Made by a program: the position numbers and the translations under genes. This document shows, in pieces, positions 1-7,996 of a stretch of 64,000 nucleotides of DNA (position 1 is the stretch's first letter; every line of letters begins with the position of its first letter). Below the pieces are notes generated by a model. It did not search any database. It saw only the letters and a program-made list of their open reading frames with translations, and was not told the origin of the DNA. Source of the DNA: UBA11865 sp963749825 (GTDB lineage Bacteria > Chloroflexota > Anaerolineae > Promineifilales > Promineifilaceae); contig CAVVOI010000012.1 of the NCBI GenBank assembly GCA_963749825.1, positions 1,612,001-1,676,000 on the forward strand, in the 5' to 3' direction.

Positions 1-1206
1 CCCAATACGGACGAGACCACCGGTTTGTAATGTCTCCAGCTGATCCATCACGGCAACGGCGTAATAGTGACCATCCCAAACGAAAATTCCCTCTTCACCC
101 AAAGATTGGGCTACTTCCCGAGGCGTATAGCCTTCCAGGCTGACGGCGAAAGTTGGCGCTCTCTCGGCCAATCTCTCAACGTCGGTAATGCCGTACACCC
201 GAAAGCCTGGCACCTCGGTAGCCCGTTCAAGGAAATGAAGGCTAAGAGTTTCTTCATACTCCTTAATCACTGTCATGGCCTGCTTCAGCCTTAACGGCCG
301 GCCGCTATAACGACTCAGCTCACCGGCAAAGGGTTTGCCATAATCCTGACCAATGGATTCCAGATAATCAATAGCTGCCTTTGCACCGGCCAGGCTCTCG
401 AAGCTTTGGGTGCCGGTCTCCCACTTTCCCGGCGGCAAAGCCGGCGCCGGCCGGACTTTGTACGCGTCCAGTTTTTCAAGTAATTCATACTTGCCGTAAA
501 GAATACCGGTATGCGGTCCAAAGAATTTATAGGCCGAGGCCACTAAAAAATCACAGTCGCTGGATTGAACGTCGACCGGGTTGTGCGGCGTGTAGTGTAC
601 GGCATCGACGAAGACATAAGCGCCGACATCGTGAGCCATTTTGACGACCGGGGATACGTCTACAATGCTGCCCACTGCATTGGAGGCATGGGTCACGGCT
701 ACCAATCGCGTTCGTTCATTCAATAATTCGCCCAGGTGGTCTACATTCAAGGTGCAATCTTCAATTTGGAACTTCAACCAGCGAACCGTCACACCGCGAT
801 CCTGGGCTGCCAGCACCCAAGGCGTGATATTGGCATCATGGTCTAGCCAGGTTACGACGATTTCATCGCCTGGTTGCCAGGTCCGGCTAATTGCCCGGCT
901 TACGGCAAAGGTTAAAGTGGTCATGTTTTGACCGAAAGCAATCTCTTCCGGACGATTGGCATTGAAAAAATCGGCAATCGCTTGGCGAGCATCTCCGGCA
1001 ACTTGGTCTGTTCGGCGGCTGGTCTTAAAAGCACCGCCTAAATTGCTGTTATCATTGGCCAGATAGTGACACATGGCGTCGATCACGCCTTGAGGAGTCT
1101 GCGTTCCGCCAGGCCCATCAAAGAAAATTGCCGGGCGGCCGTTAACTACCTGGTTGAGAGAAGGAAATTGTTTGCGCAATGAACGGGGATCAAAGGGTTT
1201 AGACAC
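1..1206 (-). CDS. Cysteine desulfurase-like class V aminotransferase (VC1184-type), 3' end outside window
   Basis: PLP-dependent fold type I enzyme. The minus-strand reading starts at a GTG at 1206 with AAGGAG at 1214-1219, seven bases before it, and runs open for 402 codons to the window edge, so the C-terminus is missing. The N-terminus has the family hallmark FFDGPGGTQTP, then NSNLGGAFKTS, FGQNMTTLTFA and WLDHDANITPW. FVDAVHYTPH supplies the PLP-stacking Asp, and SAYKFFGPHTG carries the Schiff-base Lys. These fit the VC1184 subfamily of cysteine desulfurase-like proteins. The true substrate is uncertain, because this subfamily is annotated by homology to SufS/NifS and no Suf or Isc partner is in view. 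It is transcribed alone, divergently from the PRC-barrel gene. Confidence 0.9.
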   Translation of the reverse strand, partial: MSKPFDPRSLRKQFPSLNQVVNGRPAIFFDGPGGTQTPQGVIDAMCHYLANDNSNLGGAFKTSRRTDQVAGDARQAIADFFNANRPEEIAFGQNMTTLTFAVSRAISRTWQPGDEIVVTWLDHDANITPWVLAAQDRGVTVRWLKFQIEDCTLNVDHLGELLNERTRLVAVTHASNAVGSIVDVSPVVKMAHDVGAYVFVDAVHYTPHNPVDVQSSDCDFLVASAYKFFGPHTGILYGKYELLEKLDAYKVRPAPALPPGKWETGTQSFESLAGAKAAIDYLESIGQDYGKPFAGELSRYSGRPLRLKQAMTVIKEYEETLSLHFLERATEVPGFRVYGITDVERLAERAPTFAVSLEGYTPREVAQSLGEEGIFVWDGHYYAVAVMDQLETLQTGGLVRIG

Positions 1207-1282
1207 GAAGATGCTCCTTAAGCTTATTTGTATTGCAGGAGTTGCGAAACATTGAACTCCTGTAAGATATTCAAAGAAGTAG

Positions 1283-1291
1283 ATTATAACA
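1283..1291 (-). promoter_or_regulatory. Extended -10 promoter for the class V aminotransferase gene
   Basis: Read on the minus strand, TGTTATAAT is a perfect extended -10 box (TG-n-TATAAT). The -35 region is poor, which is usual for extended -10 promoters. Transcription would start near 1276, leaving a leader of about 70 bases that contains the 1236-1262 hairpin. Confidence 0.5.
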
Positions 1292-1297
1292 AGCTGC

Positions 1298-1326
1298 TTT
1301 ACCGCTCCCTAATCTCTGACTATAAT
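1298..1326 (+). promoter_or_regulatory. Candidate promoter for the PRC-barrel gene
   Basis: TTTACC at 1298-1303, a 17-base spacer, then a perfect TATAAT at 1321-1326. It would give a leader of roughly 220 bases before the ATG at 1555. It overlaps the divergent minus-strand promoter, so the two could interfere. Confidence 0.4.
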
Positions 1327-1554
1327 GAGGTATAGAGAGTCGATTCAATTCTCACTCGCCTGAAATAATCAATCGGGCTGGCATATGGTTATAGTGGCCT
1401 CGGGTCGTATTAGAAACAAATGCCTTGGAATGCATCAGGCGCGCCTTACTTTTTTTCGAAGAGTGGTTTAGGTCCCAATTTTTCCAAATAGAACCAAGGC
1501 ATCGCTTGAAATTGCACTTTCACTTTTTCTTAGAATCTATCACTAGAGGAGAAT

Positions 1555-2196
1555 ATGATGCGCATAGGCAAAGAGTTGATTGGCAAACCAATATATAGTA
1601 TGACCGACGGCCGGCAAGTTGGTTCGGTCAAGGATCTTTACCTGGATCTTGATCTGGCCATCTTAACCGGCATTTTTCTGGGCAGGGAAGGGCTCATCAA
1701 CCGTAAGGCAAGGGCCATTCCCCGCGCTCATATCACAGTTCTTGGCGTAGATGCCGTGTTAGTCAGTGGGCCGGATGTGGTCATCGAAGATGTCGACACG
1801 CCCGAGATGGGATTTTGGTTGCGGCGCGATGATCTTCAGGGTCGGGGCATTGATACGGCCGGTGGCACGAAAGTGGGCACCGTAGGCGATGTCATGTTAG
1901 ACGAAGAAGCCCAGGTCACGGGTTTTGCCTTGGCTAAAGTTTTCGTCGAGGGACCGGTCGCTGAAAAACGAATGATCGTCAGAGAAGCCGTGATCGAGAC
2001 TGGCGGGAAATCAGGCATCATAACCGTCGATTTGACCAAGGCTGAACAATTGGAAGCCGATTCCCCTGCACAGACAGAAGATACAAAGGAAGAAAAAGAT
2101 TTGCCGTCAGAAGAGCCCGGTGAAATTGAGGATGGTGAAGAGAACAAAGGGGAGTCTGAAGACAACGCGGAGTCCTCGACTGAATCAGAGAAATAG
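1555..2196 (+). CDS. PRC-barrel domain protein with acidic tail
   Basis: A 213-residue protein with two PRC-barrel-like beta domains. The first is at about residues 5-80 (start MRIGKELIGKPIYSMTDGRQ, with the typical V-G-x-V-K-D-L-Y-L-D pattern). The second is at about 85-160 (LQGRGIDTAGGTKVGTVGDV). PRC barrels occur in the RNA maturation factor RimM and the photosynthetic reaction centre H subunit, but stand-alone copies are of unknown role. The last 45 residues are almost entirely Glu, Asp, Ser and Lys, a low-complexity disordered tail. AGAGGAG about five bases before the first ATG supports the start; a second ATG follows directly. Single gene, so context gives no function. Confidence 0.8.
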   Translation: MMRIGKELIGKPIYSMTDGRQVGSVKDLYLDLDLAILTGIFLGREGLINRKARAIPRAHITVLGVDAVLVSGPDVVIEDVDTPEMGFWLRRDDLQGRGIDTAGGTKVGTVGDVMLDEEAQVTGFALAKVFVEGPVAEKRMIVREAVIETGGKSGIITVDLTKAEQLEADSPAQTEDTKEEKDLPSEEPGEIEDGEENKGESEDNAESSTESEK

Positions 2197-2337
2197 AGCA
2201 AGGTAGGCCCTTGCCTAGAAGGGCAATAACAACTGGAATGAGTCGGTGGTTCGGCCAATCACGTTTCATGAAAGCCTACTGGACCGCACTTGTATCTCAT
2301 AAATTCGATGTGTGAATAGAGGTAGAGGAGAGCGAAG

Positions 2338-3891
2338 ATGTTAAACCTGGCAACGTTATTGGAAGATACGACACGCGATCATCCGGGCAGAATGGCCATC
2401 ATTCTAAATGATAGCAAGTTGCCCTATGTGGCCGTGAACGCGGCGGCAAATCAGGTGACCAATGGCCTGGCAAACTTGGGCATACAAAAGGGCGACAAAG
2501 TCGCTCTCAGTTGTCCCAATCTTCCTTTTTTCCCCATCGTCTACTATGGCATCTTAAAAGCCGGCGCTGTTGTCGTTCCCCTGAATGTCCTGCTTAAAGG
2601 CCGGGAAATAGCCTATCATCTCAAAGATTCCCAATCCAAGGCTTATTTCTGTTTTGAGGGGACTGACCAATTGCCGATGGGTAAAATGGGTTTCGCCGGT
2701 TTTCAGGAGGCTGCGGATTGCGAGCACTTCTTTTTGATCACGGCCGACCCGGCAGCGGCGCCATCCATTGAAGGTGTCAAGACATTGGGGATGCTGATGG
2801 CGAACCAGTCTCCCAAATTTGAAACCGTTCAGACGATGGCAGATGATACGGCCGTCATCTTGTATACCAGCGGCACGACAGGCCAACCAAAAGGAGCGGA
2901 GCTGTCTCACTCCAACATGATTATGAACGCCCGCCTGGCAGACAATCTTTTTGGAAAAGTAGACCACGATATTCATCTGATCACGCTTCCCCTATTCCAC
3001 TCCTTTGGCCAATCGGTGCAAATGAATGCTGGATTTTATACGGGGGCTACTCTCTCGCTCCTGCCCCGCTTCGATGCAGGCGCAGCCCTGGGCATCATGC
3101 AACGCGACAATGTCACATTTTTCGCCGGTGTGCCGACCATGTACTGGGCTATATTGAACTATCCCGAAGCAGAGAAGTTTGATCTAAAGAAAATATCGGA
3201 GAATTTGCGGTTGAGCGTTTCGGGAGGAGCGGCAATGCCCCTGGATGTCATGCAGGCATTCGAAGAGAAATTCTCAGTAAAGATCCAGGAAGGATATGGT
3301 TTGTCGGAGACAAGCCCCGTAGCCAGCTTCAACAGACTCGACCGGGAAAGAAAACCCGGTTCCGTAGGCCTGCCAGTTTGGGGCATTGATATTCGGATTG
3401 TTGACGAATTAGATAAGGAAGTATCTCAAGGCGAATTAGGTGAGATCTTGATTCGTGGTCACAATGTCATGAAGGGCTACTATAACCGGCCGGAAGCCTC
3501 GGCTGACGCATTCCGCGGTGGCTGGTTTCACACCGGCGACATTGGCCGGATTGACGAAGATGGGTACATCTACATCGTTGATCGCGTAAAGGACATGGTA
3601 ATCCGTGGTGGTTTTAACGTCTATCCACGTGAGGTGGAGGAGGTATTGATGAGCCATCCCCAAGTCAGTTTGGCTGCCGTCATAGGCATACCAGATGAAC
3701 AATATGGCGAGGAGATAAAGGCATTTATCGTCCCGGCAGGCGAAGCCTCTATCAGCGAAAAAGAACTCATCGCCTGGACCAAAGAAACCATGGCCGACTA
3801 CAAATACCCACGAATCATTGAGTTTCGGGACACGTTGCCCATGAATGCCACCGGAAAGATTCTGAAAACCGAGCTGAGATCCGTAGATTGA
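2338..3891 (+). CDS. Long-chain fatty acid--CoA ligase (AMP-forming)
   Basis: A 517-residue member of the ANL adenylate-forming superfamily. It would activate a carboxylic acid to acyl-AMP and then acyl-CoA. The P-loop-like motif ILYTSGTTGQPKGAELSHSN lies at about residues 178-197. GYGLSETSP is the A5 motif near 320. GWFHTGDIGRIDEDGYI is A7, and DRVKDMVIRGGFNVYPREVE is A8 with the hinge. The C-terminal PMNATGKILKTEL carries the catalytic A10 Lys. Length is normal. A GAGGAGAG ribosome site precedes the ATG. The next gene is an acyl-CoA dehydrogenase on the same strand after 260 bases, which suggests fatty acid degradation, but chain-length preference cannot be read from the sequence. Confidence 0.92.
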   Translation: MLNLATLLEDTTRDHPGRMAIILNDSKLPYVAVNAAANQVTNGLANLGIQKGDKVALSCPNLPFFPIVYYGILKAGAVVVPLNVLLKGREIAYHLKDSQSKAYFCFEGTDQLPMGKMGFAGFQEAADCEHFFLITADPAAAPSIEGVKTLGMLMANQSPKFETVQTMADDTAVILYTSGTTGQPKGAELSHSNMIMNARLADNLFGKVDHDIHLITLPLFHSFGQSVQMNAGFYTGATLSLLPRFDAGAALGIMQRDNVTFFAGVPTMYWAILNYPEAEKFDLKKISENLRLSVSGGAAMPLDVMQAFEEKFSVKIQEGYGLSETSPVASFNRLDRERKPGSVGLPVWGIDIRIVDELDKEVSQGELGEILIRGHNVMKGYYNRPEASADAFRGGWFHTGDIGRIDEDGYIYIVDRVKDMVIRGGFNVYPREVEEVLMSHPQVSLAAVIGIPDEQYGEEIKAFIVPAGEASISEKELIAWTKETMADYKYPRIIEFRDTLPMNATGKILKTELRSVD

Positions 3892-3960
3892 ATGGGTTAG
3901 TTATACGACAATTCATCTTTTTAAAAACGAATACTTGAAAGAATCCTTGATTTCTCGAGC

Positions 3961-4010
3961 AAATGCGGATAATAGGTTCGTATCCATTAATAGAAATAGC
4001 ATCCGCATTT
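3961..4010. repeat. Inverted repeat between acyl-CoA ligase and dehydrogenase genes
   Basis: AAATGCGGAT at 3961-3970 is exactly complementary to ATCCGCATTT at 4001-4010, with a 30-base spacer. No T-run follows, so a standard terminator is unlikely. It could be a regulator site or an RNA stem in the leader of the dehydrogenase gene. Confidence 0.4.
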
Positions 4011-4151
4011 TCCGGCAATAGGGAATTTAGTTCGAGCGTTATGTAAACTCGTATTGTGACCGGGCTTTCCCCCTTTGAGATGTACTTGAAGGCGAAACAC
4101 CTCTATCTTTTGAACTGAGTCTGAATTCTGTCGAGACAAAGGAGCAGAACA

Positions 4152-5306
4152 ATGAGCCAAAACGGCAGCGTCAGCTTTGGGCTGACAGAAGAACAAGTGA
4201 TGATTCAGCAGTTAGCCCGCGATTTTGCGCGGAACGAAATCGCGCCGGTAGCTGAACATTACGATAAATCTCACGAATTTCCCTGGCCCGTCATCAAAAA
4301 AGCCCAAGAAATGGGCTTGACGGCTATGAGCGTGCCAGAGGAATACGGAGGATTAGGGCTTAGCCTGTTTGAAGAAGTACTGGTCGCAGAAGAGCTTGCC
4401 TGGGGCTGCTCGGGGATGAGCACCGCCATAGGCGTCAATGGCCTGGCCTTCTCCCCCATTTTGGTCGCGGGCAACGACAAACAAAAAAAGGAATATGGGG
4501 GGCGGATGGTCGATGGTGAGTTAGCCGGGTATTGCGCCACTGAACCGGAGGCGGGATCCGATGTGGCCGGTATAAAGACCACAGCCGTCAAAAATGGCGA
4601 CCATTACATCTTAAACGGCAGTAAAATGTTCATCACCGGCGGCACCGTGGCTAATTACTTCACGGTTTTCGCTTACACCGATCCGGCTCAACGCTATAAC
4701 GGTATGAGTTGTTTTATCGTCGATAGGGATTGGGTAGGCGTGAGCGTCGGCAAGCCTTTTGACAAGATGGGCCAGCATGCCTCGGATACGGCCGAAGTGA
4801 TTTTTGAAGATGTAAAAGTGCCGACCAGCCATTTGTTGGGCCAGGAAGGCATAGGCTTCATGATCGCGATGAAGGTCTTCGATCGCAGCCGGCCTCCAAC
4901 CGCAGCCGGAGCGGTGGGCGTAGCCCAACGGGCCTTAGACGAGTCCATTCAATACGCGAAAGAGCGGACCACCTGGGGTAAGCCTCTTTGGCAGCATCAG
5001 GTTATGGGGCACATGATCGCCGATATGGCCATGCAAGTAGAGGCTTCAAGGTTGTTGGTCTGGAAAGCAGCCTGGTCAGTCGATGCTGGCGAACGGAATA
5101 CAACGGCCGCCGCTTTTGCCAAGGCCTATGCCGCTGACGCCTGCATGAAAGTCACCACCGACGCCGTTCAAGTATTCGGCGGTTATGGTTACATGTCCGA
5201 GTATCCTGTCGAAAAACTGATGCGAGACGCCAAGATTTTCCAGATTTACGAGGGCACTAGCCAGATTCAGCGCAATATTGTCGTGCGAGAACTATTCCGC
5301 AAATAA
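4152..5306 (+). CDS. Acyl-CoA dehydrogenase
   Basis: A 384-residue FAD-dependent acyl-CoA dehydrogenase of normal family length, catalysing the first oxidation of beta-oxidation. The N-terminal helical domain starts GLTEEQVMIQQLARDFARNE. The middle domain has YCATEPEAGSDVAGIKTTAV and FITGGTVANYFTVFA, the flavin and substrate contacts. The C-terminal domain has VFGGYGYMSEYPVEKLMRDA, then QIYEGTSQIQRNIVVRELF. The Glu of IYEGTSQIQ, near residue 365, is the expected catalytic base. AAGGAG lies seven bases before the ATG. Together with the upstream ligase it makes a two-step acyl activation and oxidation pair. No ETF gene is visible nearby. Confidence 0.93.
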   Translation: MSQNGSVSFGLTEEQVMIQQLARDFARNEIAPVAEHYDKSHEFPWPVIKKAQEMGLTAMSVPEEYGGLGLSLFEEVLVAEELAWGCSGMSTAIGVNGLAFSPILVAGNDKQKKEYGGRMVDGELAGYCATEPEAGSDVAGIKTTAVKNGDHYILNGSKMFITGGTVANYFTVFAYTDPAQRYNGMSCFIVDRDWVGVSVGKPFDKMGQHASDTAEVIFEDVKVPTSHLLGQEGIGFMIAMKVFDRSRPPTAAGAVGVAQRALDESIQYAKERTTWGKPLWQHQVMGHMIADMAMQVEASRLLVWKAAWSVDAGERNTTAAAFAKAYAADACMKVTTDAVQVFGGYGYMSEYPVEKLMRDAKIFQIYEGTSQIQRNIVVRELFRK

Positions 5307-5493
5307 ACTGGGCCTGCGAATCTGATAGGCAGTCAGATTTGAGCAAATCGGTGTGCCCTATATGAGAAGGCAGTATGCGCGGAACTTAATTCCGACGAGG
5401 TTTCGTGGTCCTACTACTGGATGCTTGACAAATCTGAACGGAAAAATACAAGATGGAAAGGCAGCCAGCTGATTTAGTTGGCCGTCTTTCGAA

Positions 5494-5521
5494 TTGTATA
5501 GCACTCGCCAATTGTTATAAT
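5494..5521 (+). promoter_or_regulatory. Promoter placing transcription start at the CHAD start codon
   Basis: TTGTAT at 5494-5499, a 16-base spacer and a perfect TATAAT at 5516-5521. The ATG at 5528 is seven bases downstream, exactly where transcription should begin, so the mRNA would be leaderless. No Shine-Dalgarno sequence is present. Confidence 0.55.
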
Positions 5522-5527
5522 CGACCC

Positions 5528-6685
5528 ATGCCAGAACCAATTCTAACTCCAGAGGAACGCGCTTCGTTGTTATCATTCGTCGGCGGGAACTCGCCCGGAA
5601 CAGCATATTTGCAGCGGGCGAATATCCTACTGCTGGCCGATGATGGCCTGACTCAGGAGCAAATCACCGCCCAACTGCAAGTGCCTATCACTCATGTTCG
5701 CCAAATGCTGCGAGCTTACAAGCGACAGCGGATGGCGTTATTCCCGGCCGATATCTTGACTGTCCAACTTTTTTCAGCCGACGAACCGATGGCCGAGGCC
5801 GGTCGCCGTATCATGGCCAGATTAGTTCTGAAAATCAGGGAATTTGAAGTCGAGCTGGAAACCACGACCAGTGTTACGGCCTTGCATGAATCACGAAAAG
5901 CGATACGCCAGTTGCGGACAGCTTTCCGACTGTTCAGACCCTATTACGAGCCAGGAATCTTGGATCGTTACCGGCGTCGTTTTCGGAAACTGATGCGCCG
6001 GCTCGGCCGTTCGCGCGACTTAGCCGTGTTTATATACAAGCTAGAACTCTATATGGAAGAGAGTGAGACTTCTAGCCAGTTAGGGGCTACGGACTTAGAC
6101 GCCCTTCGTGGTTTGCGGGACTATTGGCAGGTTAGAAAACAATATGCCGACGAAAAAGTCCGCCACTATCTGGCCAAAAGCAAATATACATCTCTGTTAG
6201 CAGAGTTCGAAAGGTTTTGCCACGCTGAAGGCGAAAGCGTTCTGGCAACAACTGGGTTACTGACGCCTTCGAAAGTAGGTCACCTGGCGCCGGCTGTCCT
6301 TTATGAAAAATTGGCAAACGTCCGCGCCTATGATATCTATCGAAAAGACGTTGATCTGCAAAGTCTTCATGCGCTCAGAATTCAGCTTAAAGAATTACGT
6401 TATGCGTTAGAATTCTTCCAGCCGGTCTTGGGGATTTCAATAAAGGAAAACATCGATATCGTCAAAAAGCTTCTCACCCACCTGGGGGATCTGAATGATG
6501 CCCGGGTTCATATGGTTATGCTGGACAATAATGAAGAAGAGGGACTCGCGCATGGTGTTGGGCTCTATCACCAAGCAATAGAGATAGAATTAATAAGGCT
6601 GTTGGTCGAATTTCCGGAGCTATGGGCCAGGTTCGACTCCCTCGAATGGCGCCAACAACTTTCAGAGACCATGGCATTACTTTAA
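5528..6685 (+). CDS. Helix-turn-helix/CHAD domain fusion protein
   Basis: A 385-residue protein from the ATG at 5528. An upstream in-frame start at 5453 exists, but it would put the TATAAT inside the coding region. Residues 5-75 (LTPEERASLLSF..., QRANILLLADDGLTQEQI) resemble the winged helix-turn-helix of IS630-type transposases. From about residue 95 to the end is a CHAD domain: conserved His and Arg in SVTALHESRKAIRQLRTAFR, then RRFRKLMRRLGRSRDLAVF, LHALRIQLKELRYALEFF and LGDLNDARVHM. CHAD domains bind inorganic polyphosphate through such basic and His residues. A DNA-binding CHAD protein would be a plausible polyphosphate-responsive regulator, but that is inference. It stands alone between unrelated genes. 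Confidence 0.8.
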   Translation: MPEPILTPEERASLLSFVGGNSPGTAYLQRANILLLADDGLTQEQITAQLQVPITHVRQMLRAYKRQRMALFPADILTVQLFSADEPMAEAGRRIMARLVLKIREFEVELETTTSVTALHESRKAIRQLRTAFRLFRPYYEPGILDRYRRRFRKLMRRLGRSRDLAVFIYKLELYMEESETSSQLGATDLDALRGLRDYWQVRKQYADEKVRHYLAKSKYTSLLAEFERFCHAEGESVLATTGLLTPSKVGHLAPAVLYEKLANVRAYDIYRKDVDLQSLHALRIQLKELRYALEFFQPVLGISIKENIDIVKKLLTHLGDLNDARVHMVMLDNNEEEGLAHGVGLYHQAIEIELIRLLVEFPELWARFDSLEWRQQLSETMALL

Positions 6686-6790
6686 TATAATTGAGTCAGG
6701 CCTGGGCGCACGATCTGATGCGATCTGTAGTGGAATCCAATAAGGTTAGGTTGGGGAAAGTGTATGGAGCTAAGTCAGAACGTCGACAGG

Positions 6791-7846
6791 CTAACTTCTT
6801 CGATTAAGGGGTATTGGCTCTAGTTGCCAGGTAGGAGCGGCAGAATTGGGGCGGACAAACCTGCGCAAGTTGGGACCAGCGTTCCGGGAAGCGCCGGCGA
6901 AAGTGAAGCCTGTGGCTAGCACTGTCACCCGTATCTCATCAACTAAGGCCTGGTTGACGGCCGCGCCAAAGATCACATTGGCATCGCTATGTGTCCGCTG
7001 GGTGATGATCTCGGCCGCTTGCTCTACCTCAAGCAATCCCATATCCGCTCCACCACAAACATTGAGCAACACCCCATGAGCTCCGTCAATCGTAATACCT
7101 AGTAACTCGGAGTGGGTAGCCTGTTCAGCCGCTCTCTTGGCCCGATTCTCACCGCTTGCCCGGCCGGTGGCGATGATCGCCCCACCCCCTTCAGAGACAA
7201 TTGAGCGAACATCGGCAAAATCAACGTTAATAAGCCCAGATTGATTGATGAGATCACTAACTCCTTGAACGCTTTGACGCCAAATCTGTTGAGCCAGACG
7301 ATAAGTCTCATGAAATGGGATCGCTCCTCCTGAAGATTCGAGCAAACGCTCGTTAGGAATCACAATTAGAGTATCGGCCCAATCCCGAAGTTGGGCTACT
7401 CCAAGCCGAGCCGTAGCGGCCCTCACCTCTCCCTCAAATGGATAGGGATAGGTAACGATGCCCACGACGAGCGCGCCTAATCCTTTGGCTGTTTGGGCAA
7501 CTAGTGGGGCGGCACCCGTACCCGTACCTCCACCCAAGCCAGCCAGGATAAAGACCAAATCGCTGCCACGCAAAGCATTGCTAATAGCCTCGACAGAACC
7601 CAACGCTGCTTGCCGGCCACGAGCAGCATCGCCTCCAGTTCCCTCGCTAAGGGCTTCGACTTCACCCAGGTGAATATGTTGGCGCGCCTTGGATTCGCTA
7701 AAAGTGGTTGCATCGGTATCGATGGTCAAGTACTCGGCACTATATACGCCACTGGCTATCATACCGTTGACGGCACTCTTTCCCCCGCTTCCGATACCAA
7801 CTACATGAATGCGGGCCAATTGTTGGGAACGTTTTCTACGTTGCAT
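6791..7846 (-). CDS. Second FtsZ-family tubulin-like GTPase
   Basis: A 351-residue FtsZ paralog directly downstream of the canonical ftsZ on the same strand, 150 bases away. The tubulin signature AGLGGGTGTGAAP is intact near residue 100. The T7 synergy loop GLINVDFADVRSI keeps the Asn and two Asp residues needed for GTP hydrolysis across a filament interface. The N-terminal glycine loop (VVGIGSGGKSAVNGM) is also kept. The C-terminal tail used by FtsZ to bind FtsA, ZipA or SepF is missing; the protein ends LEPIPLNRRS. It could co-polymerise with FtsZ or act as a regulator, in the way that FtsZ1/FtsZ2 pairs of archaea and plastids share roles. No strong ribosome site is visible before the ATG at 7846. 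Confidence 0.85.
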   Translation of the reverse strand: MQRRKRSQQLARIHVVGIGSGGKSAVNGMIASGVYSAEYLTIDTDATTFSESKARQHIHLGEVEALSEGTGGDAARGRQAALGSVEAISNALRGSDLVFILAGLGGGTGTGAAPLVAQTAKGLGALVVGIVTYPYPFEGEVRAATARLGVAQLRDWADTLIVIPNERLLESSGGAIPFHETYRLAQQIWRQSVQGVSDLINQSGLINVDFADVRSIVSEGGGAIIATGRASGENRAKRAAEQATHSELLGITIDGAHGVLLNVCGGADMGLLEVEQAAEIITQRTHSDANVIFGAAVNQALVDEIRVTVLATGFTFAGASRNAGPNLRRFVRPNSAAPTWQLEPIPLNRRS

Positions 7847-7996
7847 ATACCAACACCGGCCTTAAGTTTGATCCAGTCCTCAGCCCAATGACCAGGTCAA
7901 AAAGAGATTGCTCCCTCTGCCTTGAGGCAGAGGGAGCACGCAGAGGGGATGTGTAAGAAGATGAGAGCGAATTTGGTTCGTCTGCATGAAACGCAC

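Larger units (their letters stand above)
1207..1554. other. Divergent intergenic region with inverted repeats
   Basis: This 348-base gap separates two divergent genes and carries candidate promoters for both. It also holds two perfect inverted repeats. CAGGAGTT at 1236-1243 pairs with AACTCCTG at 1255-1262, in the leader of the minus-strand gene. ATGCCTTGG at 1420-1428 pairs with CCAAGGCAT at 1494-1502, in the long leader of the plus-strand gene. I recognise no known riboswitch here. Confidence 0.5.
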
